Assembly (NCBI RefSeq): GCF_000821085.1
Contig: NZ_CCXR01000001.1
Coordinates: forward strand, 3,245,001 to 3,309,000
DNA from: Bacillus sp. B-jedd
GTDB taxonomy: Bacteria > Bacillota > Bacilli > Bacillales > Cytobacillaceae
DNA length: 64,000 nt
Direction: 5' to 3'
Positions 43,412 to 51,360 of this stretch are shown one piece after another; the first letter of the stretch is position 1; each line of letters begins with the position of its first letter. The position numbers were made by a program, and so were the translations under genes. The notes under the pieces were generated by a model. That model saw only the letters and a program-made list of their open reading frames with translations. It did no database searches and was not told the DNA's origin.

Positions 43412-43636
43412 TCATGCCTTCTGAGCGTCTTTTTTAAACTCAGGGGCGATGTTCGTAATATCCACACTATTCAATCCACGCTGCGCGCTCTCGCATTGCT
43501 GGATCACACTGCGGAGCCGGTGTGCCGCCACTTCGCTGCCGATTCCTTCAAACTCGGTTTGCAGACCGGAGGCGATGCTCTCAAGTTCACTGATGATGCT
43601 TTGCAATTCACTTTTCATTGCGCCAAGGCTTGCCAT
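43412..43636 (-). CDS. Small FEGIG-motif helical protein (module B)
   Basis: Protein of 74 residues, family not named with certainty. It has a long helix (LQSIISELESIASGL), then FEGIGSE, a second helix and GLNSVDITNIAPEFKK. The 81-residue protein at 48121-48366 shares SELE.IA.G, FEGIG.E and LNS(V/I)D, so the two are paralogues in equivalent module positions. It may be a targeting partner of the hydrolase, like the TlaA proteins that accompany TslA. SD AAAAGGAGG precedes the ATG. Confidence 0.8.
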   Translation of the reverse strand: MASLGAMKSELQSIISELESIASGLQTEFEGIGSEVAAHRLRSVIQQCESAQRGLNSVDITNIAPEFKKDAQKA

Positions 43637-43686
43637 GGTTGGGAACCTCCTTTTAATTCAGGATTTTGCTTTCTACAGTCGCTATT

Positions 43687-43941
43687 GGCGACCGAACGAA
43701 AACTTTTTTCACGTTACGGTCGCTAAGTTCGCTTATTGGCGACCGAACGAAAGACTTTTTCAAGCTGCGGTCGCTAAGAACACTTGTTGGCGACCGAACG
43801 AAAGACTTTTTCAAGCTGCGGTCGCTAAGATCGCTTGTTGGCGACCGGACGAAAGACTTTTTCACGTTACGGTCGCTAAGATCGCTTGTTGGTGACCGAA
43901 CGAAGGATTTTCTCCGCCTCGAGGGCGCTAATAATGATTGT
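43687..43941. repeat. Five tandem 51-bp hairpin repeats
   Basis: Five head-to-tail 51-base units fill most of the 390-base gap between the module B hydrolase and the FEGIG gene; units start near 43687, 43738, 43789, 43840 and 43891. Each has GGCGACCGAACGAAAGACTTTTTC and a later GCGGTCGC, so GCGACCG pairs with CGGTCGC as a hairpin. Units 2-4 are almost identical and unit 5 is decayed. Both strands are accidentally open, giving repeats such as KSFVRSPTSDLSDRNVK, but no start signal supports a protein. A role in mRNA stability, attenuation or recombination is possible. Confidence 0.88.
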
Positions 43942-44026
43942 CTTAGAATCGCAAAGCAATTTTGCAAAAAAATGACCTTATAACGATATCTAACACTTTC
44001 ATATTTTAAACTCTGAATCTGGCTTT

Positions 44027-45550
44027 CTAAACACTGCTCATAATATTCCGCTCGGCACTTTCAAATGCCGTTGCCGTATCTTCTAAATAATGAATATACC
44101 GGTTCATTTTTCCACTGCCCGGCAGGTTGTTCGCCCGGATGACGGACAGCAGATCGAGGAAGCCGGCTTTCCAATATAAGGAGTTCATGTCTGAATCCAG
44201 TTGCCGAAGCCTTGATTTCACACTCTCAAGGCGTGACGCATACTCGCGCAGTCTGTGAGTATTCACTTTGATGACTGGCGTTGCGACTGCGGCAGGTCCA
44301 AGCCCGAACAGGTTGCGGAGCCAGTTGTTGACTTTTCCGACTTCCTGACCAATGAAATTGACCAGTTTTGAAATTTGGTCTCCTGTCCAGGAAAGAGCAT
44401 TGCCGACATCCTTTGCCAGACTAACAGCTGCCTCCCATATGTCTCCCAGGGTTTCCAGGCCCATTTCAATTGCTGCCATACCGACTACCGCAAGAATAAC
44501 TTTTCCAGCAAAAGCGATTATTGCTCCTGGCCCCACTGCCGCGACTAGAAGCACGACACCCGCAACCATCGCCGCTTTTACCCACGGATTATCCCACGTT
44601 GCCACAATGATAATGCCGCCCAAGACATCCGTTAGGAGATTTCCAACCGGAGCCGGCACTCTGTCGATGAATTCTGTAAACTTGCCCATAATATGCTCAT
44701 ATTCTGTCTTTTGGCCTGCTAGCGCCATGCCGTCCGGCCCAAATACTAGCGTGTCCGTTGAATGCTTCCCACCAATTTCGTGGACGAGCCACTTAAGTGG
44801 GCCCTTTTCAGCAAGTTCGGATTTAAGTGTTTGCCTGTCGACTCCTGGAAGACTTTCAAGGATGGTCCCAACGACACTCCACTGATAATGGCTCATCTTG
44901 TCATTAACCATGGCAATCCTGTCGGCATGCATGGCAATATACTCATTCGAGAATCCTGGCCCGTCAAAGTTGGCGCCCTGCTGCAGGCGGCTGTATATAT
45001 TCTCATACTCAGTCGACATAATCGTCGCATGGAAGGCGAGATTCCCACCTAAAGAGTGGCCAACAAAGGCAATATCGTTGTACCGATCCACATAATTGGA
45101 ATTGTTGATTTTCTCCAAAAACAATTCCGCTTCCGCCTGCTGCTGGGTCATCGTCGAGTTGACGAGTCCGATGTCGGCATCCTTCCAATCCTGCTTGGCA
45201 TGTTGGGGATTCGTAATTGGCTCACTGCCCCGGAAGGATGCGACCAGCCCTTCACCTGTATCAATGACACTGCCGTAAAACCCGTTTCCGTCTGTCTTGT
45301 TATTATTGTGGACATCAACGATCTTCCAGGACATGACTTCCTTTTGAAGACTGGGATTGTTTTGGTTTTCAATACTCGCTTTCAACCCGCTCACTTTGTC
45401 TTGCATATTATATTTTTCTGCGGCAGCGAAGATCTGTTCAAGAGTAGGTTCGGATCTTTCACTTGGCTTCATCTTTTTAATGACTTCATCCAAATCGGCA
45501 TAGGCGATATCCGTCGCAATTTTTAAACTTTGGTCTTTATTATGTGCCAC
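44027..45550 (-). CDS. TslA-like alpha/beta hydrolase with C-terminal helical targeting domain (module B)
   Basis: Protein of 507 residues, a likely type VII substrate. The N-terminal half is a lipase-like hydrolase: ASFRGSEP (oxyanion region), nucleophile S166 in FVGHSLGGNLAF, and ANFDGPGFS. The middle (about 300-370) is hydrophobic (AAMVAGVVLLVAAVGPGAII) and may insert in membranes. The last ~90 residues (HRLREYASRLESVKSRLRQL, SLYWKAGFLDLL) form a helical domain shared with the module A protein. This order, toxin first and helical targeting domain last, is the reverse of LXG toxins and resembles staphylococcal TslA. The start is GTG after GGAGGGAAG. A lipoprotein gene lies 13 bases upstream and three small helical proteins downstream. 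Confidence 0.85.
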   Translation of the reverse strand: MAHNKDQSLKIATDIAYADLDEVIKKMKPSERSEPTLEQIFAAAEKYNMQDKVSGLKASIENQNNPSLQKEVMSWKIVDVHNNNKTDGNGFYGSVIDTGEGLVASFRGSEPITNPQHAKQDWKDADIGLVNSTMTQQQAEAELFLEKINNSNYVDRYNDIAFVGHSLGGNLAFHATIMSTEYENIYSRLQQGANFDGPGFSNEYIAMHADRIAMVNDKMSHYQWSVVGTILESLPGVDRQTLKSELAEKGPLKWLVHEIGGKHSTDTLVFGPDGMALAGQKTEYEHIMGKFTEFIDRVPAPVGNLLTDVLGGIIIVATWDNPWVKAAMVAGVVLLVAAVGPGAIIAFAGKVILAVVGMAAIEMGLETLGDIWEAAVSLAKDVGNALSWTGDQISKLVNFIGQEVGKVNNWLRNLFGLGPAAVATPVIKVNTHRLREYASRLESVKSRLRQLDSDMNSLYWKAGFLDLLSVIRANNLPGSGKMNRYIHYLEDTATAFESAERNIMSSV

Positions 45551-45563
45551 TTCCTTCCCTCCC

Positions 45564-46289
45564 CTACAAATTCTTCAGAATCTCTTCGTTGTCCGATTCA
45601 TTACCCTCTTTATCCAGGTAAATATAGAACTTTGACTTGATGTCAAAGTCTTCAAGCCAATCTTGGCTCACATCGGCATTTTCATTAAAGACTTTCACGG
45701 CATCATCGTAATCTTCACTTGAAACAATTAGAACATCAGTCTGCAAAGTGGTTTCCCCGAATTCCTCATAAGCGTCTTTGAATACTTTCGCGATTTTTTC
45801 TGGCGTCGCATTCCCGTTATCCTCAAGTACCATGATTCCAGCGAACTTTAGGGGAGAATGGGTTTCAATATACTCGTTTAATTGAATTTCAGAAGTTTCT
45901 TCATCGATCTTCTTGCCGCCGAGGGCGAACAAATTGGATTTCGACTCGATTCCCTCTTGCCTCAGTTTTTCCTCAAGTACATAGCCTGCTTCTGTCCCCA
46001 ATTTCCTTACAAGGAAATTTTCCCTTTCAAGCTTTCCGTCCTTATTCATTACAGCTTCGAAAAGGACATCGGATTTTTCCGCTTTCACTACAGTTGTAAC
46101 GGTATCGTTTTCCTTTGTTCCAAAGCGGTTTCCAAGCGCTTGAACCTCGAATTTTTCACCGTACTTTTCCTCCAGCTTTGCTTCGACCTTTTTTGCCGCA
46201 GCCTCATTCACTTTATTGCAGCCAAGCAAGCTTAAAATTGAGAATGCCATCATGAGGACACCCGCCTTTTTCAATATTTTTCCCAGCAT
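45564..46289 (-). CDS. Lipoprotein upstream of the module B hydrolase (possible immunity protein)
   Basis: Lipoprotein of about 241 residues with lipobox LSLLGC at the end of a short signal peptide, followed by a Lys/Glu-rich helical mature domain (EAAAKKVEAKLEEKYGEKF). No known family was recognised. In staphylococcal tslA loci the immunity protein TilA is a lipoprotein next to the toxin, and this gene has the same kind and place. That role is inferred. It differs in sequence from the two module A lipoproteins, as expected if each matches its own toxin. ATG 46289 follows GAGAGGG by 7 bases. Upstream is a 357-base gap with a hairpin. Confidence 0.8.
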   Translation of the reverse strand: MLGKILKKAGVLMMAFSILSLLGCNKVNEAAAKKVEAKLEEKYGEKFEVQALGNRFGTKENDTVTTVVKAEKSDVLFEAVMNKDGKLERENFLVRKLGTEAGYVLEEKLRQEGIESKSNLFALGGKKIDEETSEIQLNEYIETHSPLKFAGIMVLEDNGNATPEKIAKVFKDAYEEFGETTLQTDVLIVSSEDYDDAVKVFNENADVSQDWLEDFDIKSKFYIYLDKEGNESDNEEILKNL

Positions 46290-46556
46290 TTTCATTCCCT
46301 CTCTTTATCCTGGTAGTCGTTCCGCCCCTAATGGGCGAAGATTGAAAATGTATATGAAAGACACCGGCCATTCTTGTTGTATTTTTGCAAAAACAGCCTT
46401 CATTGTCTTCGTTTTCTCAGTTCATTGTTTAGTGCTGCCCATTGTGAGAGCTTCGTTTTCGGATTCTATTTCCCCTCCGTCTTTTATATCAAGATAAAAC
46501 TGTCATTTTAAAGTTCATCTATCATTCACTCATTTACGAGTTGTTTTCAAAATTAG

Positions 46557-46589
46557 GCTAAAGACGACGGCGATTCCATCGTCTTTAGC
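46557..46589 (-). terminator. Hairpin between the two T7SS halves
   Basis: GCTAAAGACGA pairs perfectly with TCGTCTTTAGC (11 bp) around an 11-base loop; the T-tract on the minus strand (CTAATTTTG) is offset. It lies about 60 bases after the WXG100-like gene ending at 46647 and about 270 bases before the module B lipoprotein. It suggests that module B can have its own promoter between 46296 and 46550, although none was recognised. Confidence 0.65.
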
Positions 46590-46646
46590 ATTGGGTTCCG
46601 GTCCACGGGAAGGGAGCGGCATGCCCCCTCCTTATGTAGGACCGCC

Positions 46647-46952
46647 TTATTTAAACGCATCAGCCAGATTGACGTTGGCTGTTTCAGTTTCAAAATAGCC
46701 CTGATCAACGTTGACTCTAAGGAATTTCACATAGTTATCGAGAATGTCATAGTAAGTTTGGAAGAACTTTGCTGCGAATGCATCGTAGGAAGAAACAGTT
46801 GCCTGGGCAGCTTCCCCTTCCCATGTATTCGTCAAATTCTTGACTGTCGCCTGGCTCGTTCTCAATTCTTCAGCAAGCTGCGTATTCAGCCTTTCAATCG
46901 TGTTCGCTATGTCGGATACCTGCGCCGTATTAACTTTAATAATTCCTGACAT
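46647..46952 (-). CDS. WXG100-like small protein (ADxI type, third copy)
   Basis: Protein of about 101 residues with WEG in the turn (NTWEGEAA). The C-terminal pattern NYVKFLR, GYFETE and NLADAFK matches the module proteins at 43080 and 47740; YFETE fits YxxxE. ATG 46952 follows AAAGGAG by 8 bases; an upstream GTG is less likely. It is adjacent (25 bases) to the canonical WXG100 gene and may be its heterodimer partner. Confidence 0.85.
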   Translation of the reverse strand: MSGIIKVNTAQVSDIANTIERLNTQLAEELRTSQATVKNLTNTWEGEAAQATVSSYDAFAAKFFQTYYDILDNYVKFLRVNVDQGYFETETANVNLADAFK

Positions 46953-46977
46953 GGTATTCACTCCTTTTCAATTTGGT

Positions 46978-47280
46978 TTAGTTTGAAAGCTTCCTTACCT
47001 GAACCATATTGCTTTCCTGCCTTGTAGCATAGTTGGCACGCTGGGTTTCCAATGCGCGGCTTGCTGTCATCAGCTTATCCGCCATGCTTTTCAGATCATC
47101 ATTGAAACCATTGATCTGGTCAACAAACGCAAGGTTATCGGCACCTTCCCATGCTTCCCCCATAGTGCTCGCTGCCTGCATTAGCTGCGTATAAACCCCT
47201 GTGTACGTCTCGGAAAGCTCCTGCATCTTCTTCGAAGCTGTCTCCATCTCCTGTGGCGTTACGCGAATTCTTTTTGACAT
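46978..47280 (-). CDS. WXG100 protein (EsxA-like)
   Basis: Protein of 100 residues, the most canonical WXG100 member of this locus. Two helices flank GEAWEGADNLAF, and the N-terminus is RIRVTPQEMETASKKMQ. WXG100 proteins are dimeric secreted substrates or core parts of type VII systems, needed for export of other substrates. It lies in the centre of the locus, outside the two hydrolase modules, in keeping with a core role. Confidence 0.92.
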   Translation of the reverse strand: MSKRIRVTPQEMETASKKMQELSETYTGVYTQLMQAASTMGEAWEGADNLAFVDQINGFNDDLKSMADKLMTASRALETQRANYATRQESNMVQVRKLSN

Positions 47281-47403
47281 TTCCTTTCTCCTTTCAAAAA
47301 TGCTTATTTATATCAGCATGCCGCTTCTCCCATCCCGAAGGCCGTAATCGAAACAAGCATGTTAATATCGATTTTAAAATTTCTCAATGAATCTCCCGGA
47401 CTC

Positions 47404-47712
47404 CTAAAATGGGAAATTCGCTTTATTGACCGCTTTGGACTGGGCTTCACGGTATTCACTCGCTGCAAGCCTCAGGAATTTCGCATACTGTTCCAAAGCT
47501 TTAGTCATCTTCTTTGTAGTTGAATTAGCCTCGCTTGCTTTCAGCCATTCCTCCAGGAACTTGGCGCTGTCCTTGCCCTGCCAGTCGGCAGTCAGCGAGG
47601 CTACTTCCCTTCCTGCGGCACCCATTGTATTATTGAGGTCATCCACATAAGCCTCAACCGCTTCCGCGGCAGCATCAAATCTGGCATGATTCACTTTAAT
47701 AAAATAGCTCAT
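47404..47712 (-). CDS. WXG100-like small protein (module A, FIKVN type)
   Basis: Protein of 102 residues, helical hairpin with WQG turn (TADWQGKDS), paralogue of the 42747-43052 protein. Shared blocks are FIKVN, REV..L, YAKFLR.AA and EAQ. It is the third small gene after the module A hydrolase. A 123-base gap follows, before the EsxA-like gene. Confidence 0.87.
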   Translation of the reverse strand: MSYFIKVNHARFDAAAEAVEAYVDDLNNTMGAAGREVASLTADWQGKDSAKFLEEWLKASEANSTTKKMTKALEQYAKFLRLAASEYREAQSKAVNKANFPF

Positions 47713-47739
47713 TTCAATCCCGCCTTTCGGGAATCTATT

Positions 47740-48048
47740 TTACTTTTTAAAAAGGTCGGCAAGATATTCATTGTTCTTTTCGACCATTTCATATCCCGCA
47801 TCGATCTGCACCTTAAGGAATTTCACATAGTTGTTAATTACTTCGTAACGAGCGTCGCAATATTCATCTTTCAATTCTTGGAAGGAACGGACTGCTTCGG
47901 TTGATGCTTTTCCAACCCACTCTCGATCAAGTGCCTTTATAGAATATTCCACTCTTGAAAAATCATCCCGTATTTTCTTGTTATATTTGGAAATAACCGT
48001 TGCAGCGGCAGAAACACGCGCGGTATCAACTTTTATAATATCCGCCAT
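47740..48048 (-). CDS. WXG100-like small protein (module A, ADxI type)
   Basis: Protein of 102 residues with WVG turn (DREWVGKAS), paralogue of the 43080 and 46647 proteins: ADIIKV start, IRDDFSRVE, NYVKFLK and YLADLFKK end. YEMVE near the C-terminus fits the YxxxE export pattern. ATG 48048 follows AAGGGA; the longer frame to 48090 is unlikely. It lies between the FEGIG and FIKVN genes of module A. Confidence 0.86.
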   Translation of the reverse strand: MADIIKVDTARVSAAATVISKYNKKIRDDFSRVEYSIKALDREWVGKASTEAVRSFQELKDEYCDARYEVINNYVKFLKVQIDAGYEMVEKNNEYLADLFKK

Positions 48049-48120
48049 CGCTATCCCTTCCTTCCATTTCTTTTCCTCGTGCTCCGGCATGGTGAAAAGA
48101 CCTGCTTCCGACCACCAGTT

Positions 48121-48366
48121 TTACGTATTCGCGCCTTTTAAATTCCTTTTAAACTCATCTGCCACTCTTCTCGTATCAATACTATTTAGCCTGCTTTTGA
48201 CATTCCGGTAATGATCAGCGATCCTAAGAACCCTTGAAGCACACTTCTCATTGCCAATACCTTCAAAATCACTGCCGATGCCTATAGCAATCTCTTCCAG
48301 TTCAGCAATAATCCGTGAAAGGTCATGCTTGATTGATTCCAGCTCGAATTGCCCGCTTCTATTCAT
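48121..48366 (-). CDS. Small FEGIG-motif helical protein (module A)
   Basis: Protein of 81 residues. A first helix (SIKHDLSRIIAELEEIAIGI) leads to DFEGIGNEKC and then a second helix ending in RLNSIDTRRVADEFKR. It is a paralogue of the 74-residue module B protein. The ATG lies 4 bases after the module A hydrolase stop and has AAGGGGTGA, so it is coupled to the hydrolase gene. It is likely a partner of the hydrolase's C-terminal helical domain. Confidence 0.82.
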   Translation of the reverse strand: MNRSGQFELESIKHDLSRIIAELEEIAIGIGSDFEGIGNEKCASRVLRIADHYRNVKSRLNSIDTRRVADEFKRNLKGANT

Positions 48367-48370
48367 GGAC

Positions 48371-49720
48371 TCACCCCTTATAACCGCATAAGAGCTTGCT
48401 TTCAGCCGCTTCGAAATTGTCGGCTGTTTCTTCCAAATACGAGACAACCCATTTAAGTTTCCAACTTTCACCTGTCATTAAATCCGCGCTCATGATCGTC
48501 AGCAAATCAAGAAGACCTCCTTTGGTATATAAGGAATCAAGCCTTTGATCAAGATTCGCCAGCTGTTTATTAATATTCTTTAGCCTCTGGCCATAATGAC
48601 GGAGCTTATATGTATCAACTTTGATGCGTGGATGCCGGACGGCGTAGTTAAATCCTGGATTTGTGCTGACTTTAAACACGAACGTTACTGTGTTTATAAG
48701 CGTGGCAGTAAATTCAATGAGAAAATCCTTTGTCTCCCGTTTTAATTTCCCTATCGCTTCGATTTGATAGTTTAAATACTGGGCCATCTCAACGACCATT
48801 TCGGGTAAATCATTGATAAGCAGGTCACCGGTTCTAACTATTACTCCAACAAAATAGGAAACTGGAATAGTGTGCATCTGAATACCGGTTGTAATTCGAG
48901 AAGCAATAGCTTTTAGTCCCAATTGTCCAAAATTACCGGAAGAAGGATTATGATCTGGAACAGCTTTCCCATCAACAAATTCGATCGATTCGATGGAATG
49001 CGGTCCAAACGTACCATCCTGAGAACCGTTATCCTTTACAATTCTGATTGGATAGATGTTCATTCCCAAATACGAAACAATATCCCCCTTCACGACAATC
49101 GCATCGAACTTTTCCGATCTAATTGCTTTCCACTGGTTCAGGTTTAATTTAAATGGATTGATCGGCTGCGCGTTAATGATCGTTATGCCGCGGATATCTT
49201 CATGATTCAGGACAAAAACCTCGGAGCCAAGTTCTCCTCCTTTTGAATGGCCATAAAGAAAGTTTTGGCCATCCGGATGCTTGTTTTTTTGGTAAAATGC
49301 ATTAGCTTCTAATGCTTGTACTGATGATCCGTATGACATGGTGTGGATATTGTCCAACATATCCTTTAAGGGGGTCATAACCCCTCTCTTTCCATCCAGT
49401 CCCTCAGTACCCCTGAACGACATGCCCACATCGCCAGTGTACGGGTCTTCAAATGCTATCGCGCAAAACCCCATACCCTTTTCATTTTTATTTATATAAT
49501 CTTTAATGACTAAATCGCCGAGACCTGCATATTTAAGCTTTTCAGCAAAAAATTGGTCTGTTTCCTTTACAATGTTATATAGTTTTTGAGGCTTCCCATC
49601 AGATTCTCCATCCCATCCTGACAAGAGATCAAAATAGGCAACCTTATTCAAAAGCGCCTTTTGCTCATCGTTTAATTGATCAAGTGAAATCCTCTCTTTC
49701 GTTTGGATATTATAAGGCAT
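48371..49720 (-). CDS. TslA-like alpha/beta hydrolase with C-terminal helical targeting domain (module A)
   Basis: Protein of 449 residues and the module A counterpart of the 44027-45550 protein. The hydrolase half has SFRGTEGLDG, S159 in LYGHSKGGELGS, and a later conserved GTFGPHSIESIEF region that may carry the catalytic His. The C-terminal ~90 residues (KLRHYGQRLKNINKQLANLD, SLYTKGGLLDLLTI, YLEETADNFEAAE) match the module B C-terminus. The middle hydrophobic part is shorter. ATG 49720 lies 1 base after the second lipoprotein's stop, after GGGGGG. The catalytic halves are clearly different from each other while the C-termini are alike, as expected for alternative toxins using one export route. 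Confidence 0.85.
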   Translation of the reverse strand: MPYNIQTKERISLDQLNDEQKALLNKVAYFDLLSGWDGESDGKPQKLYNIVKETDQFFAEKLKYAGLGDLVIKDYINKNEKGMGFCAIAFEDPYTGDVGMSFRGTEGLDGKRGVMTPLKDMLDNIHTMSYGSSVQALEANAFYQKNKHPDGQNFLYGHSKGGELGSEVFVLNHEDIRGITIINAQPINPFKLNLNQWKAIRSEKFDAIVVKGDIVSYLGMNIYPIRIVKDNGSQDGTFGPHSIESIEFVDGKAVPDHNPSSGNFGQLGLKAIASRITTGIQMHTIPVSYFVGVIVRTGDLLINDLPEMVVEMAQYLNYQIEAIGKLKRETKDFLIEFTATLINTVTFVFKVSTNPGFNYAVRHPRIKVDTYKLRHYGQRLKNINKQLANLDQRLDSLYTKGGLLDLLTIMSADLMTGESWKLKWVVSYLEETADNFEAAESKLLCGYKG

Positions 49721-49721
49721 A

Positions 49722-50471
49722 TTACCCCCCCACTTCGGTAAGCCGTTTTTTAAACTCATCAAAATTCTGGACCTTTTTTGCTATCCTAATTATCTCTTTG
49801 ACACTTTTATCGTATTGCTCCCAGTCATTTATGCCGTGGAGAAAAAAATTATCTACATATTTTTTTGCTTTACTTTCATCACCGGAAAACGCAACAATAA
49901 AAGTATTGCCTTCGTTACCAAAACGGTACATTTGCTGATAAACATCGTACAACTGGGCTAATACTTTCTCATCCGCTTCCTTAGAAATAGCTATTACGCT
50001 GTATCTTCGATGAATATTTTCATTTGTTAAAGTGAAATTTCCATTTAACACTTCTTCCGGTTTTTGTTTTAAATCATATAAAGTAACATATGTTTTTGCA
50101 TCCCAAAGACTCTTAATTCCAGAGTAGTCAATTTCATTGTTTGAAAGATGAGTTGCATAAGAATTTAGATAGTCATCATAAAACTCTCCTTGATATGCCA
50201 GTTTCTCTTTTGCGTTTACTAGAAAGCCGTCACTTGATTTTGCAACCAAGACATTTTCGTTATAACTATCGTTAAAACCACGTTTTGCAGGGATATATTC
50301 CACACTTGTAAAATCCTGCTTGTATTTATCTTTTAAATACGTAAGCATCGCCGCTTCGGTTTCTTTATTTTCCTCAGCATGAGATTGCTTTTGTGGCTGT
50401 GAACTAAACATACATCCGCTCACCCCTGATAAAAGAATTAACAACATTGCTCCGAGCATTATTTTTTTCAT
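49722..50471 (-). CDS. Lipoprotein 2 of module A (possible immunity protein)
   Basis: Lipoprotein of 249 residues with lipobox LLSGVSGC (Cys near 20). The first mature ~40 residues (KETEAAMLTYLKDKYKQDF, SVEYIPAKRGFND) are almost identical to the tandem paralogue at 50523-51314, and the DNA is too. Beyond that point the two diverge. The gene abuts the hydrolase gene (1 base). By analogy with TilA it may protect the producer against the hydrolase; this is inference. No family was recognised. Confidence 0.82.
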   Translation of the reverse strand: MKKIMLGAMLLILLSGVSGCMFSSQPQKQSHAEENKETEAAMLTYLKDKYKQDFTSVEYIPAKRGFNDSYNENVLVAKSSDGFLVNAKEKLAYQGEFYDDYLNSYATHLSNNEIDYSGIKSLWDAKTYVTLYDLKQKPEEVLNGNFTLTNENIHRRYSVIAISKEADEKVLAQLYDVYQQMYRFGNEGNTFIVAFSGDESKAKKYVDNFFLHGINDWEQYDKSVKEIIRIAKKVQNFDEFKKRLTEVGG

Positions 50472-50522
50472 ACACGATTCTCCAATACGTAAAATAAAAT
50501 TTTGGGAACCAAATTCAATTAA

Positions 50523-51314
50523 TCATTCGTTATACGACTTTACGACCTGGCCTTTAAATTCCTCGTAGGATAGTCCACTTCCCGAAACAGTTAACACTTC
50601 TTTGACAGAGTCATCAAACTCATCCCATCCCTTTGTTCCATACAGGAGAAAGTTATTGATATACTTCTCTGCTTTCTTTTCATCTGGCGAAAAACCAACT
50701 TTTAATGTGTTTTTTTTGCTCTCCCCCACGGATGCCATCTGTTGATAAACATCATACAAACTTTTTAGGATTTCTTCGTTTGCATCTTCAGATACCGCCA
50801 CAACAAAATACCTGTCAATTACAGAGTCTTCAGGTACAATAACATCTCCCTTTAAAAACTCCTCCTTATTAACCTTATACTCTTTTATCATCATAAAGGT
50901 CCGTGCTTTTAAAAGGTTCTTCACTTCGCTAAAATCAACCTTATTTTCTATAGATTTTGAGGCAATAGAGTCTAAATAATTATCATAAAATTTACCTTTA
51001 TCAGCTAGAGTTTCCCATACATTAAAAATAAGTTCATCCGTTGATTTGGCAACAAGTACGTTTTTGTTGTAAAAATCATTAAAACCACGTTTTGCAGGGA
51101 TATATTCCACACTTGTAAAATCCTGATTGTACTTATCTTTTAAATACGTAAGCATCGCTGCTTCGGTTTCCTTATTTTCCTCAGCGCGGGCTTGTTTTTC
51201 CTGCTTTGTTTCGTAGAAGCAGCCGCTTAGCCCGGTGAGAAGAGCCAGTAAGAGGAACAGTAACGATAGGCTCGCGGGAAGGCCGCGCACTTTTTTATGA
51301 ATGTTCTTTTGCAA
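50523..51314 (-). CDS. Lipoprotein 1 of module A (possible immunity protein)
   Basis: Lipoprotein of 263 residues with lipobox LTGLSGC (Cys near 32). It is a tandem paralogue of the next gene: the signal peptides differ, about 40 mature residues are nearly identical, and the rest is only loosely similar (YDVYQQM, F..DE.KA.KY.NNF). Two adjacent copies suggest duplication and diversification, as seen with tandem lipoproteins of S. aureus. It starts 47 bases after the YukD-like gene. Confidence 0.82.
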   Translation of the reverse strand: MQKNIHKKVRGLPASLSLLFLLLALLTGLSGCFYETKQEKQARAEENKETEAAMLTYLKDKYNQDFTSVEYIPAKRGFNDFYNKNVLVAKSTDELIFNVWETLADKGKFYDNYLDSIASKSIENKVDFSEVKNLLKARTFMMIKEYKVNKEEFLKGDVIVPEDSVIDRYFVVAVSEDANEEILKSLYDVYQQMASVGESKKNTLKVGFSPDEKKAEKYINNFLLYGTKGWDEFDDSVKEVLTVSGSGLSYEEFKGQVVKSYNE

Positions 51315-51360
51315 AATGAATCCCTGCTTTCATAAGAAGGGGGGCTCCCCGTGGCAGTTG

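Noticed and set aside
43687..43941. Possible CRISPR array
   Set aside because: The units abut without unique spacers, the unit is too long for a repeat, and no cas gene is present.
43653..43967. 104-residue repeat ORF on the minus strand, and a matching one on the plus strand
   Set aside because: Both strands are open only because of the 51-bp repeats. No ribosome site, and the sequence is explained by hairpin DNA repeats.
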